Shown here piece by piece: positions 33,085 through 41,022 of a stretch of DNA of 64,000 nucleotides. Source of the DNA: DASZBX01 sp035943635 (GTDB lineage: Bacteria; Actinomycetota; Actinomycetes; Streptomycetales; Catenulisporaceae). Location: NCBI GenBank assembly GCA_035943635.1, contig DASZBX010000014.1, positions 1-64,000 of the forward strand. The letters are read 5' to 3'. Made by a program: the position numbers and the translations under genes. Each line of letters opens with the position of its first letter. Positions within the stretch are counted from its first letter, which is position 1. The notes under the pieces were generated by a model, which was not told where the DNA came from, searched no databases, and was given only the letters and a program-made list of their open reading frames with translations.

Positions 33085-34836
33085 ATGGCGCCTCATAAAC
33101 GTACGACGAAGTTCGCCGTGGCCAGGCTGGGGATGACCGGAGTCGCGGTCGCCCTGCTGCCCGGCCTCGGACTGCCCGGCGGCCAGGCCCTGGCCGCGGC
33201 CGGCGGGCCGGGCGCGGCCCCGGCGGGTGCCGCCCAGCCGGGTGGTGCGGTGGGCCGGGGTCCGCAGGGCGGCGGGCAGGATTCCGGTGGGTCGCAGAGT
33301 GGGAACGGGCCGGCCGGATCGGGGGCGGGTGCTCCGCAGTCCGGGTCCGGCGGGTCCGGCGATACCGGTGGTTCCGGCGGGCCGAACGGCTCCGGCGCTC
33401 CGGCCGGGCCCGGCGCTTCCGGCGCTTCCGGCGCTTCCGGCGGACAGCAGCACGGCGGTACTTCAGGCAGCGGGTCCGGCGGTAGATCCGGGAGCGGCCG
33501 TTCCGGCGGCCGACCCGGTTCCGGCCCGGGCGGCTCGGCCGGTGGCGGGTACGGGTTCGGCCGCCCGGGCGGTTTCGGTGGTCCCGGTGGTCCCGGCGTC
33601 CCCGGCGGCCCGGGCGGCCCGGGCGGCCCGGGCGGCCCGGGCGGCCCCGGTGGCCCCGGTGGCCCCGGCTCCGCCCCGAGTCGGCCCGGACCGCCGCAGT
33701 CCGGGTCGGCGGGCAGGCCGGGCGGATCGGTGCCGAACGTCTCCCAGACCTGGGCCGCGAAGGCGTGGGCGGCCCAGTCCGGCGGGGCCTCGCCGTACGA
33801 CCCGGCCCTGTCCGCGGCGCCGCTGCCGGGCGAGAACACCGCGAAGTCCCGGATCTCCCAGCTCTACCAGCAGGCCGAGGCCGCCACCCAGGCGTTCGAC
33901 GCGGCCCAGGAGCAGGCCGGCAAGATCCAGCTGATGCTGTCCGGCGAGACCTCCCAGGTGCAGCAGCTGCGCACCCGGCTGGCCGCGCTGACCACCGGCC
34001 TGGGCCGGCTGGCCGCGCAGCAGTACCGCGGCGCGGGCGTCGACCCCGAGGTCACCCTGATGCTCTCCGCCCACCCGGACGCCTTCCTGGCCGAATCCGA
34101 GCTGCTCAGCCAGAACGAGGCCGCGCAGCAGCTCCAGCTGCGCACGGTGCTCACCGACCAGGCCGCCCTGTCCAGCCTCGACGCCGAGGCCGGCCGCCAG
34201 CTCGCCGACCTGCGCGCGCAACAGGCCACCGTGACCGCGAACCGCACCCTGATCCAGGGCGAACTGTCCGCGGCCCGCCACCAGCTCGACGGCCTGCCGA
34301 GCCCCGAACGCCTCCAGGTCTCCGCCGCCCTGGCCCGCGGCGACGACGGCAACGGCCAAGGGACCACCGTCCCGGCCCAGGCGCCCACCCTCGGCTCGCT
34401 GCTGCAGGCCGTGGCCGCGGTCGCCGACGGCGGCGCCTCCGACCCGTCCGGCGGCGGCGCGGCCGCAGGCTCCGGCCCGGACTCCGACCGGGTGCTCAAG
34501 GCGGTCAGCGCGGCGTACTCGGAGCTGGGCAAGCCGTACGTCTGGGGCGCCACCGGCCCGAACGACTTCGACTGCTCCGGCCTGACCCAGCACGTCTGGG
34601 CCGCCGCCGGAGTGGCCCTGCCGCGCACCTCGGAGGAACAGGCCGACATCGGCGCAGCCATCCCGCTCTCCCAGATCCAGCCCGGCGACCTGGTCGTCTA
34701 CTTCTCCGGCCGCACCCACGTGGCGCTGTACGTAGGCCAGGGCCTGGTGATCCACGCCCCCCGCCCCGGGTCAGTGGTCCAGTTCGCCGGCCTGACCTCG
34801 ATGCCGATCAACAAGATCGTCCGCCCGGCGGGGTGA
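33085..34836 (+). CDS. NlpC/P60 peptidoglycan hydrolase with collagen-like region
   Basis: 583 residues, exported. A signal peptide (1-37, ending GGQALAAA) is followed by about 180 residues of Gly/Ser/Pro sequence. This includes a collagen-like Gly-Gly-Pro run at 160-196. A RipA/PcsB-type coiled coil spans 253-405. The catalytic NlpC/P60 domain (468-583) has Cys497 (FDCSGLTQ), His545 (RTHVALYVG) and His557 (VIHAPRPG). It should cut D-Glu-DAP bonds in stem peptides, with the coiled coil regulating access. The ATG at 33085 has AAGGAGA upstream. It occupies the position of Rv2190c in the mycobacterial order, from memory. Confidence 0.92.
   Translation: MAPHKRTTKFAVARLGMTGVAVALLPGLGLPGGQALAAAGGPGAAPAGAAQPGGAVGRGPQGGGQDSGGSQSGNGPAGSGAGAPQSGSGGSGDTGGSGGPNGSGAPAGPGASGASGASGGQQHGGTSGSGSGGRSGSGRSGGRPGSGPGGSAGGGYGFGRPGGFGGPGGPGVPGGPGGPGGPGGPGGPGGPGGPGSAPSRPGPPQSGSAGRPGGSVPNVSQTWAAKAWAAQSGGASPYDPALSAAPLPGENTAKSRISQLYQQAEAATQAFDAAQEQAGKIQLMLSGETSQVQQLRTRLAALTTGLGRLAAQQYRGAGVDPEVTLMLSAHPDAFLAESELLSQNEAAQQLQLRTVLTDQAALSSLDAEAGRQLADLRAQQATVTANRTLIQGELSAARHQLDGLPSPERLQVSAALARGDDGNGQGTTVPAQAPTLGSLLQAVAAVADGGASDPSGGGAAAGSGPDSDRVLKAVSAAYSELGKPYVWGATGPNDFDCSGLTQHVWAAAGVALPRTSEEQADIGAAIPLSQIQPGDLVVYFSGRTHVALYVGQGLVIHAPRPGSVVQFAGLTSMPINKIVRPAG
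33580..33669 (+). repeat. 9-bp tandem repeat encoding Gly-Gly-Pro
   Basis: About ten copies of a GGCGGCCCG-like unit inside the NlpC/P60 gene. It encodes the collagen-like tract and is likely to vary in length between strains by slippage. Confidence 0.8.
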
Positions 34837-34900
34837 GCTGCGGCGGCCGCTGTAGATTCTCGCGCTTCTTTTTCGCGCAAGCGGAAGATGTTGATCTTCG

Positions 34901-35443
34901 TTAGTGAGGGTCATCGGGTGTCGGGTGTTGCTTCGTGGGAGCGGCCAATCGGGTGTGCGCGATGTGCGCCGCGTCACGGACAGGCCGCTCTCGGGCGTCC
35001 AGGAACGGCGTGATTGCCACAGCGAGGTCTGCGCGGATCTCTCGGCACGCCAGTACGGCGTTACGTTCGTCTTCGTCTTCAAAGGGCTCGGTATCGTCGC
35101 CTTCGCCGTATGTGGCGGCGTCGCCCACCCGGCCGAGCCACGCGATCAGCGACGCTCTCAACGGGCGAGTTCTCTCGTCCCAGGGAAATGCGCTCTCGTG
35201 GGGTGCATCGGTTCGCGGGCCGGTGAGGACTCCGGCGATGAACAGTGCGGCCGGAGCCGTTGCGGAGTAGAGCGAGTCCTGGTGCAGGACTGACATGTCC
35301 AACTGGGCCAGTGCGTGGGCCTGCACGTGCGGTCTCGGGTCGAGTAACTCCATCAGCCGGTCGGGTGTGTCGGTGGCGACACCGTAGGCATGCCCGGGGC
35401 GCGCCCAGTCGGTGTCTTCGAGAATCGACCGTGGCGAATGCAC
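34901..35443 (-). CDS. HEAT-repeat-like protein, possibly truncated
   Basis: 180 residues from a GTG at 35443. The N-terminus ILEDTDWARPGHAYGVATDTPDRL resembles the start of large actinobacterial HEAT-repeat proteins (DVDWASMGHAYG...DVPALL). It continues VLHQDSLYSATAPAALFIAGVL. Those relatives often exceed 500 residues. Here the protein ends after an acidic segment and a basic tail, so it may be a shortened member. The start is chosen by this similarity; the frame extends upstream to 35521 with no homology. No catalytic motif. Confidence 0.6.
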   Translation of the reverse strand: MHSPRSILEDTDWARPGHAYGVATDTPDRLMELLDPRPHVQAHALAQLDMSVLHQDSLYSATAPAALFIAGVLTGPRTDAPHESAFPWDERTRPLRASLIAWLGRVGDAATYGEGDDTEPFEDEDERNAVLACREIRADLAVAITPFLDARERPVRDAAHIAHTRLAAPTKQHPTPDDPH

Positions 35444-35588
35444 CTGACGATGGTCTCGACGTGTCCGGCCGAGGTCAAGCCCTCGTGGTTGCCGACGTGC
35501 ACGGCAGCCGGTGGCCGACACGGGCCGAACTGGGGATCGAGTACTTCACCGCACGGCCGAAGAAGGAAGAGCGCCACTGCACCGCGCG

Positions 35589-36167
35589 TCACGCCGTAGT
35601 AAGCCACCCCACCAGCAACTCCACCCGCTGCTCGGCGAACTCCGGCGGCAGCCGTCCGGCCCGGGACAGGGTGACCAGCCCGTGCAGGGAAGCCCAGAAC
35701 ACCTCGGTGAACAGTCCCGGGTGCACACCGTCCCCAGCGACCTCGCTGAGGCTCTCCAGCAGAGCCGTGAAGGCATCCTTCATCTGTTCCGGGGTGTCGT
35801 CCACCGCGAACGGCAAGCCGCCGTCGAGCTGGAACATGGCGTCGTAGACCGCCGGGTTGCGCTGGGCGAAATCGAGATAGGCGCGGGCCAGGGCGGTGAC
35901 CCGGCCGCGTGAACCCTCCGCGGCGCCGGTCGCGGCCCGTACCGCCGCGGCGAGCTCGACGGCGCCGTCGAGGGCGACGGCGCCGATGATCTCGCGTTTG
36001 CCGCGGAAATGGCTGTAGAGCACCGGCTGGCTGTACTCGATCCGCTCGGCCAGCCGGCGGACGGTGACCGCGTCCCAGCCCTGCTGCTCGGCGAGTTCGC
36101 GGGCCGTGGCCACGATGAGGCGTTCGCGGTCCGCCCGTTCGCGCTGCTTGCGTTCCTGTACCGGCAT
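35589..36167 (-). CDS. TetR-family regulator
   Basis: 192 residues. The N-terminal helix-turn-helix spans about 15-62: LIVATARELAEQQGWDAVTV, then RRLAERIEYSQPVLYSHFRG. The ligand domain resembles the WHG type (VYDAMFQLDGGLPFAVDDTP). The ATG at 36167 diverges from the DUF1772 gene at 36258. Two identical-type 15-bp palindromes lie in the 90-bp gap, so it probably represses itself and the membrane protein. The ligand is unknown. Confidence 0.9.
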   Translation of the reverse strand: MPVQERKQRERADRERLIVATARELAEQQGWDAVTVRRLAERIEYSQPVLYSHFRGKREIIGAVALDGAVELAAAVRAATGAAEGSRGRVTALARAYLDFAQRNPAVYDAMFQLDGGLPFAVDDTPEQMKDAFTALLESLSEVAGDGVHPGLFTEVFWASLHGLVTLSRAGRLPPEFAEQRVELLVGWLTTA

Positions 36168-36175
36168 GCATCGAT

Positions 36176-36190
36176 TCTAGCACCGCTAGA
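36176..36190. promoter_or_regulatory. TetR operator 1
   Basis: TCTAGCACCGCTAGA, a near-perfect 15-bp palindrome 9 bp before the TetR start codon. It is the same design as operator 2; a half site TCTAGCA also occurs at 36209-36215. Confidence 0.75.
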
Positions 36191-36226
36191 CAATCGAGCG
36201 GAAATAGTTCTAGCATTGCCCCATCA

Positions 36227-36241
36227 TCTAGCAACACTAGA
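36227..36241. promoter_or_regulatory. TetR operator 2
   Basis: TCTAGCAACACTAGA, 16 bp before the DUF1772 ATG, matching operator 1 at 13 of 15 positions. Together they define TCTAGCA-M-C-R-CTAGA-like sites flanking the divergent promoters. Confidence 0.75.
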
Positions 36242-36257
36242 TTCTCGGAGGGGTACC

Positions 36258-36704
36258 ATGCTCGACGCACTCGAGGTCTTCACCACCGTGGTTGTCGGCC
36301 TGATGGTGGGGGTGGAGTTCTCCGTCGCCTTCGTCATCAACCCGATCCTCTACGCGCTCCCCAGCGACAGCGCCCTGCAAGGCCGTACCCACGGGGCCCG
36401 GATGCTCGGCGCCGTGATGCCGTTCTGGTACATCGGCTCGCTCGTGCTCAGCGCGGTCTGGGCCGTCGCCGGATGGCACCATCACGGCGCCGACCTCGTC
36501 GTCATCGCCGCCGGGCTGCTGATCCTCAGCGTGATCATGTCGATCCTGCTGCTCGTCCCGATCAACAACCGGACCAAGAACTGGACCGCCGAGAACCTGC
36601 CCGCCGACTGGAAGCAGCAGATGACCAGCTGGGACCGCTTCCACTACGTCCGGGTCGCCGTCATCATCGCCGCCTTCGCCCTGCTCGCCGCCGCCCTCCG
36701 CTGA
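36258..36704 (+). CDS. DUF1772-family membrane protein
   Basis: 148 residues with four membrane helices. The family fingerprint includes VGVEFSVAFVINPILYALP near the N-terminus and LVPINNRTKNW with LPADWKQQMTSWDRFHYVR. DUF1772 (anthrone-oxygenase-like) proteins are often paired with TetR regulators; their role is unclear. The ATG at 36258 has GGAGGGG 5 nt upstream. Divergent from and probably controlled by the TetR at 35589-36167. Confidence 0.88.
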   Translation: MLDALEVFTTVVVGLMVGVEFSVAFVINPILYALPSDSALQGRTHGARMLGAVMPFWYIGSLVLSAVWAVAGWHHHGADLVVIAAGLLILSVIMSILLLVPINNRTKNWTAENLPADWKQQMTSWDRFHYVRVAVIIAAFALLAAALR

Positions 36705-36720
36705 GCCGCGGGCCGCTCGG

Positions 36721-36915
36721 CTACCGGCCGGGCCACTGCCACGCGGGCACGGCCCGGATGGGGTGCAGCTCGGAGTCGTCCTCGGCCCACGAGTTCTGCT
36801 GGGCCACCTGCGCGCCGAACTGGACGTGCGCGCGGACGGCGGCACGGAACGACTCGTCGTCCGGCAGGCCCGCCTCGTCCAGGACCTCGAGGTAGAGCGC
36901 GACGAACCGGTCCCA
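36721..36915 (-). pseudogene. C-terminal remnant of a globin-like protein
   Basis: About 65 codons reading WDRFVALYLEVLDEAGLPDD, then HVQFGAQVAQQNSWAEDD and a final VPAWQWPG. This resembles the last third of actinobacterial globin/group II truncated-haemoglobin-type proteins, which end in a NSQ...PRWGW motif. The heme-binding N-terminal part is gone. The fragment stops where the plus-strand LysR remnant begins, as if a deletion joined two head-to-head genes. Confidence 0.45.
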
Positions 36916-36917
36916 TG

Positions 36918-37390
36918 CTGCGCGAGCACGAGATCGACATGCTGGCCACCCGGCTCCCGGGCACCGACTCCGATCTGACGGTCGGCCCACTACTCTCCCG
37001 CGAACCGCGCGCGCTGCTCGTCGCCCGCACCGACCCGCTCGCCCGGCGCCAGGCGGTCACCCTGGAGGACTTCGCCGACCGCCCGGTGTCGGACAATCCA
37101 GCGTTCCCCGCGAGATGATGAACGCCCTGATCCCGCCGAGCACGCCGTCCGGCCGGGTCACGAGCCGCACCCTGGAGGAGATGCTGATCTCCATCGCGGC
37201 GGGCAAGCAGGTGCACCCGACAGTCCCCTCCTTCCTCGAATACCACGCGCACCCGGGCGTGGTCGGCATCCCGATCACCGGTCTGCCGCCGTCGCTCACC
37301 GCGTTGGTCTGGCTCGACGCCGACCGGTCGCCCAAAATCGAGGCGTTCGCGCGGGTGGCCGAGGAAGTGCTCGGGCAGACGTACAGCTGA
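36918..37390 (+). pseudogene. LysR-type regulator effector-domain remnant, frameshifted
   Basis: The reading starts LREHEIDMLATRLPGTDSDLT, then GPLLSREPRALLVARTDPLA, typical of a LysR effector domain. A shift near 37100 moves to a second frame continuing ALIPPSTPSGRVTSR and VHPTVPSFLEYH to AFARVAEEVLG. The DNA-binding N-terminal half is absent. Both 5' truncation and frameshift mark it as dead. It is followed 11 bp later by the inverted-repeat element at 37402. Confidence 0.7.
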
Positions 37391-37401
37391 TCGGCCGCCG
37401 C

Positions 37402-37601
37402 TAGGCGGTGTTTGGGAATGTCTCAAGGCGCGAATCCGGTGATCGCCGTCGCCTGGCCGCACCGCACGCAACGGCACAGACGACCGAGTATGAGCCGTCC
37501 CGTGCGGCGCACCCATGCTCGGCGCCGACCAGACTCGCCGCACCTACCAGCACAAACCGGCGGTCATGCCGTGGCCTTGACACATCCCCAAACACTGCCT
37601 A
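37402..37601. mobile_element. MITE-like element, second family (200 bp)
   Basis: Terminal arms of about 28 bp begin TAGGCGGTGTTTGGGAATGT on the left and TAGGCAGTGTTTGGGGATGT on the right complement, matching at 25 of 28. CTAG is present at both outer edges. The inside is loosely palindromic and has no transposase. The right end shares its TA (37600-37601) with the start of the other repeat family. Short, TA-ended and non-coding, it looks like a miniature element mobilised by an IS elsewhere. Confidence 0.75.
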
Positions 37602-37815
37602 GACGAGTTGTTCCGGATTCTGGCGCCTGAGCCGAGTTGCTGGTTGATGCGCTGACCTGCTGGGTGAGTGCGCACGGCGAAACGGCTCAGCGGTGGTGGC
37701 TGGGCGTGCGCCGCGGTCGGCCGCATACCTTTGTCGTCTGCGGTTGGCCGCGGCGTGCGGCCGGGCGCCGCCGATCAGGCGTTTCGCCGCGTCAGAATTC
37801 GGAACAACTCGTCTA
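37600..37815 (+). repeat. Inverted-repeat element, copy D (full length, 216 bp)
   Basis: Terminal arms TAGACGAGTTGTTCC... and its complement (25 of 27 matching) bound the same internal plan as copies C and E: left spacer, GGCGAAACGGCTCAGCGG arm, short loop, GTTTCGCC arm. It directly abuts the second-family element on the left and ends 18 bp before the fabV stop on the right. No coding potential. Confidence 0.92.
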
Positions 37816-37832
37816 AGCGTTCGCGGCGAGAC

Positions 37833-39053
37833 TCACCGCTCCGCGGCAGGCCACGGTTCGTCCACCTCGACCGGTGCGGCGCAGTCGATGCCGGGCACGG
37901 CGAAGCCGTAGAGCTGCCGGACCTGGGTGCTGAACCACGCGAGGTCGGCGAGTTCGGCGATGTTGTCCGTGTCGGCCTTCTGCCACCGCTCGGCGACCGC
38001 GTCCTGCACCTCGGGATCGAGCTCCCAGGTGTCCAGGCGCACCCGGCCCTGGTCGTCCGTGGCCGGCGGCCGGCCGTCGACGAGCTGGTCCCACAGGCTC
38101 GTGAGCTGCGCGATCGGCGAGAGCATGCGGTCGCCCAGGACCTCGCGCAGCAGGCTGACGTACAGGGCGATGCCGGGGATGGCGGTCGAGGCCTGGGTCA
38201 CGGCGGCGCCGTTGACCGAGGTCAGCGCGCGGCCGCCGACCTGCTCGGCCAGCTGGGCGGACAGGTCGCGGGCGGTGCGCTCCAGGTGTTGTTTGGCCGC
38301 GCCGATGGTGCCCTCGCGGTAGAGCGCGGCGGTCAGCGGCGAGCCGATGTAGGACAGCGCCACCGTGGTGAAGCCGTCGGCGAGCAGGCCGCGCCCGCCG
38401 AGGTGGTCGATCCAGCGCCGCCAGTCGTCCCCGCCCATCACGCTGATCGTCTGGGCGATCTCGTCGTCCCCGGCCGGCTGCGTCTCGAGCTCGGTGACCT
38501 CGGTCCCCGTCTCGCCGTCGAAGGCGAGGGTCTTGGTCCGGCTCGGGCCGCCGATCGGCTTGAGCACCGAGGAGTAGACGGTACCGGTGTCCGGGTCGGT
38601 GCGGCGCGGGGCGGCGACCGAGTAGACCAGGTAGTCCAGCCGTCCGCCGAACCGGTCCTGCAGGAGTTCGGCGACCTGGTCCTTCACCGGGTCGGAGAAG
38701 GCGTCGCCGTTGAGGAAGACGAAGTCGTGCCCGTGCGCGCGCACGAGCCGGTCGGCGGCGGCCGTGCGGTACCAGCCGGCCGTGCCGGTGCGCCGGTCCG
38801 GGCCCTTCTCGAACGCGACGCCGACGCCCCGGATCCCGTGCCGGGCCAGTCCCGCGACGGTCGCGGCCAGGCCGTAGCCGGCCGAGCAGCCGATGACCAG
38901 CGCCACGGGCGCGTCCGCGGCGGCGGGGGCGGCCGGCGGATCGAGGGCCGGGACGGCGGTCCACATGTCCTGGACCAGTTCGGCGCAGCCGGCCGGGTGC
39001 GAGTCGAGGAACAGGAAACCGCGGTTGCGGACGCTGATGACGCGTTGGGCCAT
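37833..39053 (-). CDS. fabV: FabV-type trans-2-enoyl-ACP/CoA reductase
   Basis: 406 residues, the normal FabV length. FabV reduces trans-2-enoyl thioesters with NADH and, in other bacteria, is intrinsically insensitive to triclosan. The NAD-binding site is VIGCSAGYGLAA, and the active-site Y-x8-K is YREGTIGAAK, preceded by ALSYIGSPLTA. The WYRTAAADRLVRAHG and YSSVLKPIGGPSRTKTL blocks also fit. The ATG at 39053 is chosen by homology (MAQRVISVRNRGFLFLDSHP). A TetR gene lies 190 bp upstream on the same strand. Confidence 0.92.
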   Translation of the reverse strand: MAQRVISVRNRGFLFLDSHPAGCAELVQDMWTAVPALDPPAAPAAADAPVALVIGCSAGYGLAATVAGLARHGIRGVGVAFEKGPDRRTGTAGWYRTAAADRLVRAHGHDFVFLNGDAFSDPVKDQVAELLQDRFGGRLDYLVYSVAAPRRTDPDTGTVYSSVLKPIGGPSRTKTLAFDGETGTEVTELETQPAGDDEIAQTISVMGGDDWRRWIDHLGGRGLLADGFTTVALSYIGSPLTAALYREGTIGAAKQHLERTARDLSAQLAEQVGGRALTSVNGAAVTQASTAIPGIALYVSLLREVLGDRMLSPIAQLTSLWDQLVDGRPPATDDQGRVRLDTWELDPEVQDAVAERWQKADTDNIAELADLAWFSTQVRQLYGFAVPGIDCAAPVEVDEPWPAAER

Positions 39054-39243
39054 GGTGAGGGAGAGCCTTTCCGGTGGACGGCGTCGGGAGACGGCAGCGC
39101 GACGGGCGACCTGGGGGCTCGGGCCGTGCATCGCTTAGACAAGTCTCTGATCTACAAGTGCCGCAGTCGGTAGCGGGAGCGACAAGAATCCGGCGCGCTG
39201 ATTGTTCGATGCGCGCGGACGGCCGACAACGATGGCATGGATG

Positions 39244-39849
39244 CTACCTGCTCGGCTCGGCGCTCATGTCGTTGATGATCAGTGTAGCGATGCGTGCGTA
39301 GCGGTTGGCGATCTCGCGCGGCGAGCAGGGGCGGTCGTTCGCGAGCCACCAGGTGATGGTCTGGACGAACACCGCCGACAGCATCGCGGCGCTCAGGCTC
39401 TCGTCCGGCGGGCGGGGGCTGGCGGCGGCAGCAGCGACGGATGGTCGGCCGGGATCGGCCGGCGCGTGCCCGGAGGCCAGGTCGGACAGTGTGGTGCGCA
39501 TCCGCTCCTGGAACCAGGGGCTGCCGTTGCGGCCGAGCAGCGCGCCGTAGAAGCGGTGGTACTGGCCGATGTGGTCGAAGAAGGACACCAGCCGTTCGCG
39601 CACCGGCCGCTGGTCCGCGTCGGCCATGGCGCCGGTCAGTTCCGCGATCGCGTCGTCGAAGATCTGCTCGACCAGGTGGAACTTGTCCCGGTAGTTCCGG
39701 TAGAAGGCGGCCCGGCTGACCATGGCCCGCTCGGTGATCTCGGCGACGGTGACGTGGTCGAACCCGCGCAGTTCGATCAGGTCGACCAGGGACTCGCGCA
39801 GCAGTTTGCGCGTGCGCCGCACCCGTAGGTTCTCGGGCTGCTGAGACAT
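39244..39849 (-). CDS. TetR-family regulator
   Basis: 201 residues. The helix-turn-helix is at about 12-58 (LRESLVDLIELRGFDHVTVA, then SRAAFYRNYRDKFHL). A long C-terminal ligand domain contains a low-complexity stretch (HAPADPGRPSVAAAAASPRP). The start codon lies within a GAGACA...TGTCTC inverted repeat, and a tighter copy sits upstream of the divergent quinone reductase gene. Autoregulation and control of the reductase, and perhaps fabV, are inferred. Confidence 0.9.
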   Translation of the reverse strand: MSQQPENLRVRRTRKLLRESLVDLIELRGFDHVTVAEITERAMVSRAAFYRNYRDKFHLVEQIFDDAIAELTGAMADADQRPVRERLVSFFDHIGQYHRFYGALLGRNGSPWFQERMRTTLSDLASGHAPADPGRPSVAAAAASPRPPDESLSAAMLSAVFVQTITWWLANDRPCSPREIANRYARIATLIINDMSAEPSR

Positions 39850-39866
39850 CTGCGCCTACCTGTCTC
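39843..39866. promoter_or_regulatory. GAGACA-N12-TGTCTC repeat over TetR start
   Basis: 6-bp inverted arms spanning the TetR start codon. The arms are identical to the tighter palindrome at 39958-39972, so this may be a second binding site. The wide spacer makes it weaker evidence. Confidence 0.35.
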
Positions 39867-39957
39867 GGTCGGTCCAGAGCGGCCGGATTGATCCTTGGCA
39901 CGGTGCGGGCCCGGCGGCAGGATTGTTCTCGTCGAAGCCGAACGCCTGGCCTTGCAT

Positions 39958-39972
39958 GAGACATGGTGTCTC
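39958..39972. promoter_or_regulatory. GAGACA-TGG-TGTCTC palindrome before reductase gene
   Basis: Perfect 6-bp arms with a 3-bp spacer, 49 bp before the ATG at 40022, in the TetR/reductase divergent gap. GAGACA/TGTCTC-type sites are common for TetR proteins of the AcrR/QacR style, so this is a reasonable operator candidate. Confidence 0.55.
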
Positions 39973-40021
39973 GTTCGGTGTGTGGCGTCAATCCGTCTGC
40001 CCAGATCATGAGGAGTCGTCG

Positions 40022-40993
40022 ATGCAGGCAATTCGAGTCCAGGACTACGGATCCGTCGAGGTGAGGCGGCTCGAGGAGCTGCCCGATCCCGTTCCGCAGG
40101 CCGGGCAGGTGCTGGTGGCGGTCGAGGTGGCCGGGGTGGGGTACGGCGACGTGATCGTCCGCTCGGGCGGCTATCCGATGCCGCTGCCCTGGACACCCGG
40201 GGTCGAGGTCGGCGGCACGGTCGCGGCGGTCGGCCCCGGCGGCGACGCGTCGCTGGTCGGCCGGCGGGTCGTGGCCACGACGCTGAACAACGCGGGCGGG
40301 TACGCGTCGCTGGCGCTGGCCGAACCGGGCAACGTGTTCCTGGTGCCCGACGGATTGGACCTCCAGCTAGCCGTGCCGGTGTTCCAGGCGGGCGCCCTGG
40401 CCGTCGGGATCCTCGCCGCGGTGCGGCTGGAGCCCGGCGACACGGCGCTGGTCACGGCCGCTGCCGGGCGGATCGGTTCGCTGCTGGTCCAGGTGGCCAA
40501 GGCGGCCGGGGCCCAGGTGATCGGCGCGGCCGGCGGACCGGAGAAATCAGCCCACGTCCTCGCCTTCGGGGCCGACCACACCGTCGACTACCGGCAGCCC
40601 GGCTGGGAATCCCAGGTCAGGGACCTGACCCGGGGCCGGGGTGTGGACGTCGTCCTGGACGGCGTGGCCGGCGAGGTGGGCACGGCGGCCCTGGGTCTGC
40701 TGGCCGCCGGATCGGGCCGGATCGGCCTCTTCGGCTACAGCAGCGGTACCCGGGAGCCGCTCGACGTGGGGCAGATCACCCGGCGCGGGCTGACCGTGGT
40801 CGGCGCTGTGGGCGTCGCCGTCACCAAGCCGCTGGGCGAGCAGCGCGAACTGGCCGAACGGGCGCTGCGGGCGGCGGCCGAGGGCAGCCTGACTCCGCGC
40901 GTGCACCGGACCTTCCCGCTGGCCGACGCGCCGTCGGCGCACCTGGAGTTGGAGCAGCGGCGCAACGTCGGCGCGATCCTGCTCACGGTGTAG
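40022..40993 (+). CDS. Zinc-free MDR oxidoreductase (quinone reductase type)
   Basis: 323 residues. An NADPH-dependent medium-chain reductase. The N-terminal GroES-like domain (GVGYGDVIVRSGGYPMPLPW, then PGVEVGGTVAAVG) lacks zinc-ligand cysteines, as in quinone oxidoreductases. The nucleotide-binding domain has VTAAAGRIGSLLVQVAKAAGA and continues to HLELEQRRNVGAILLTV. The ATG at 40022 has GAGGAG 7 nt upstream. Divergent from the TetR gene, with palindromes between. Confidence 0.9.
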   Translation: MQAIRVQDYGSVEVRRLEELPDPVPQAGQVLVAVEVAGVGYGDVIVRSGGYPMPLPWTPGVEVGGTVAAVGPGGDASLVGRRVVATTLNNAGGYASLALAEPGNVFLVPDGLDLQLAVPVFQAGALAVGILAAVRLEPGDTALVTAAAGRIGSLLVQVAKAAGAQVIGAAGGPEKSAHVLAFGADHTVDYRQPGWESQVRDLTRGRGVDVVLDGVAGEVGTAALGLLAAGSGRIGLFGYSSGTREPLDVGQITRRGLTVVGAVGVAVTKPLGEQRELAERALRAAAEGSLTPRVHRTFPLADAPSAHLELEQRRNVGAILLTV

Positions 40994-41022
40994 GCCGGGC
41001 GGGGCGCTCTGGGCGCTGGTTG

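Noticed and set aside
35444..35521. Upstream extension of the HEAT-like gene to 35521
   Set aside because: The extra 26 residues are Arg-rich with no similarity, and the conserved start begins near the GTG at 35443.
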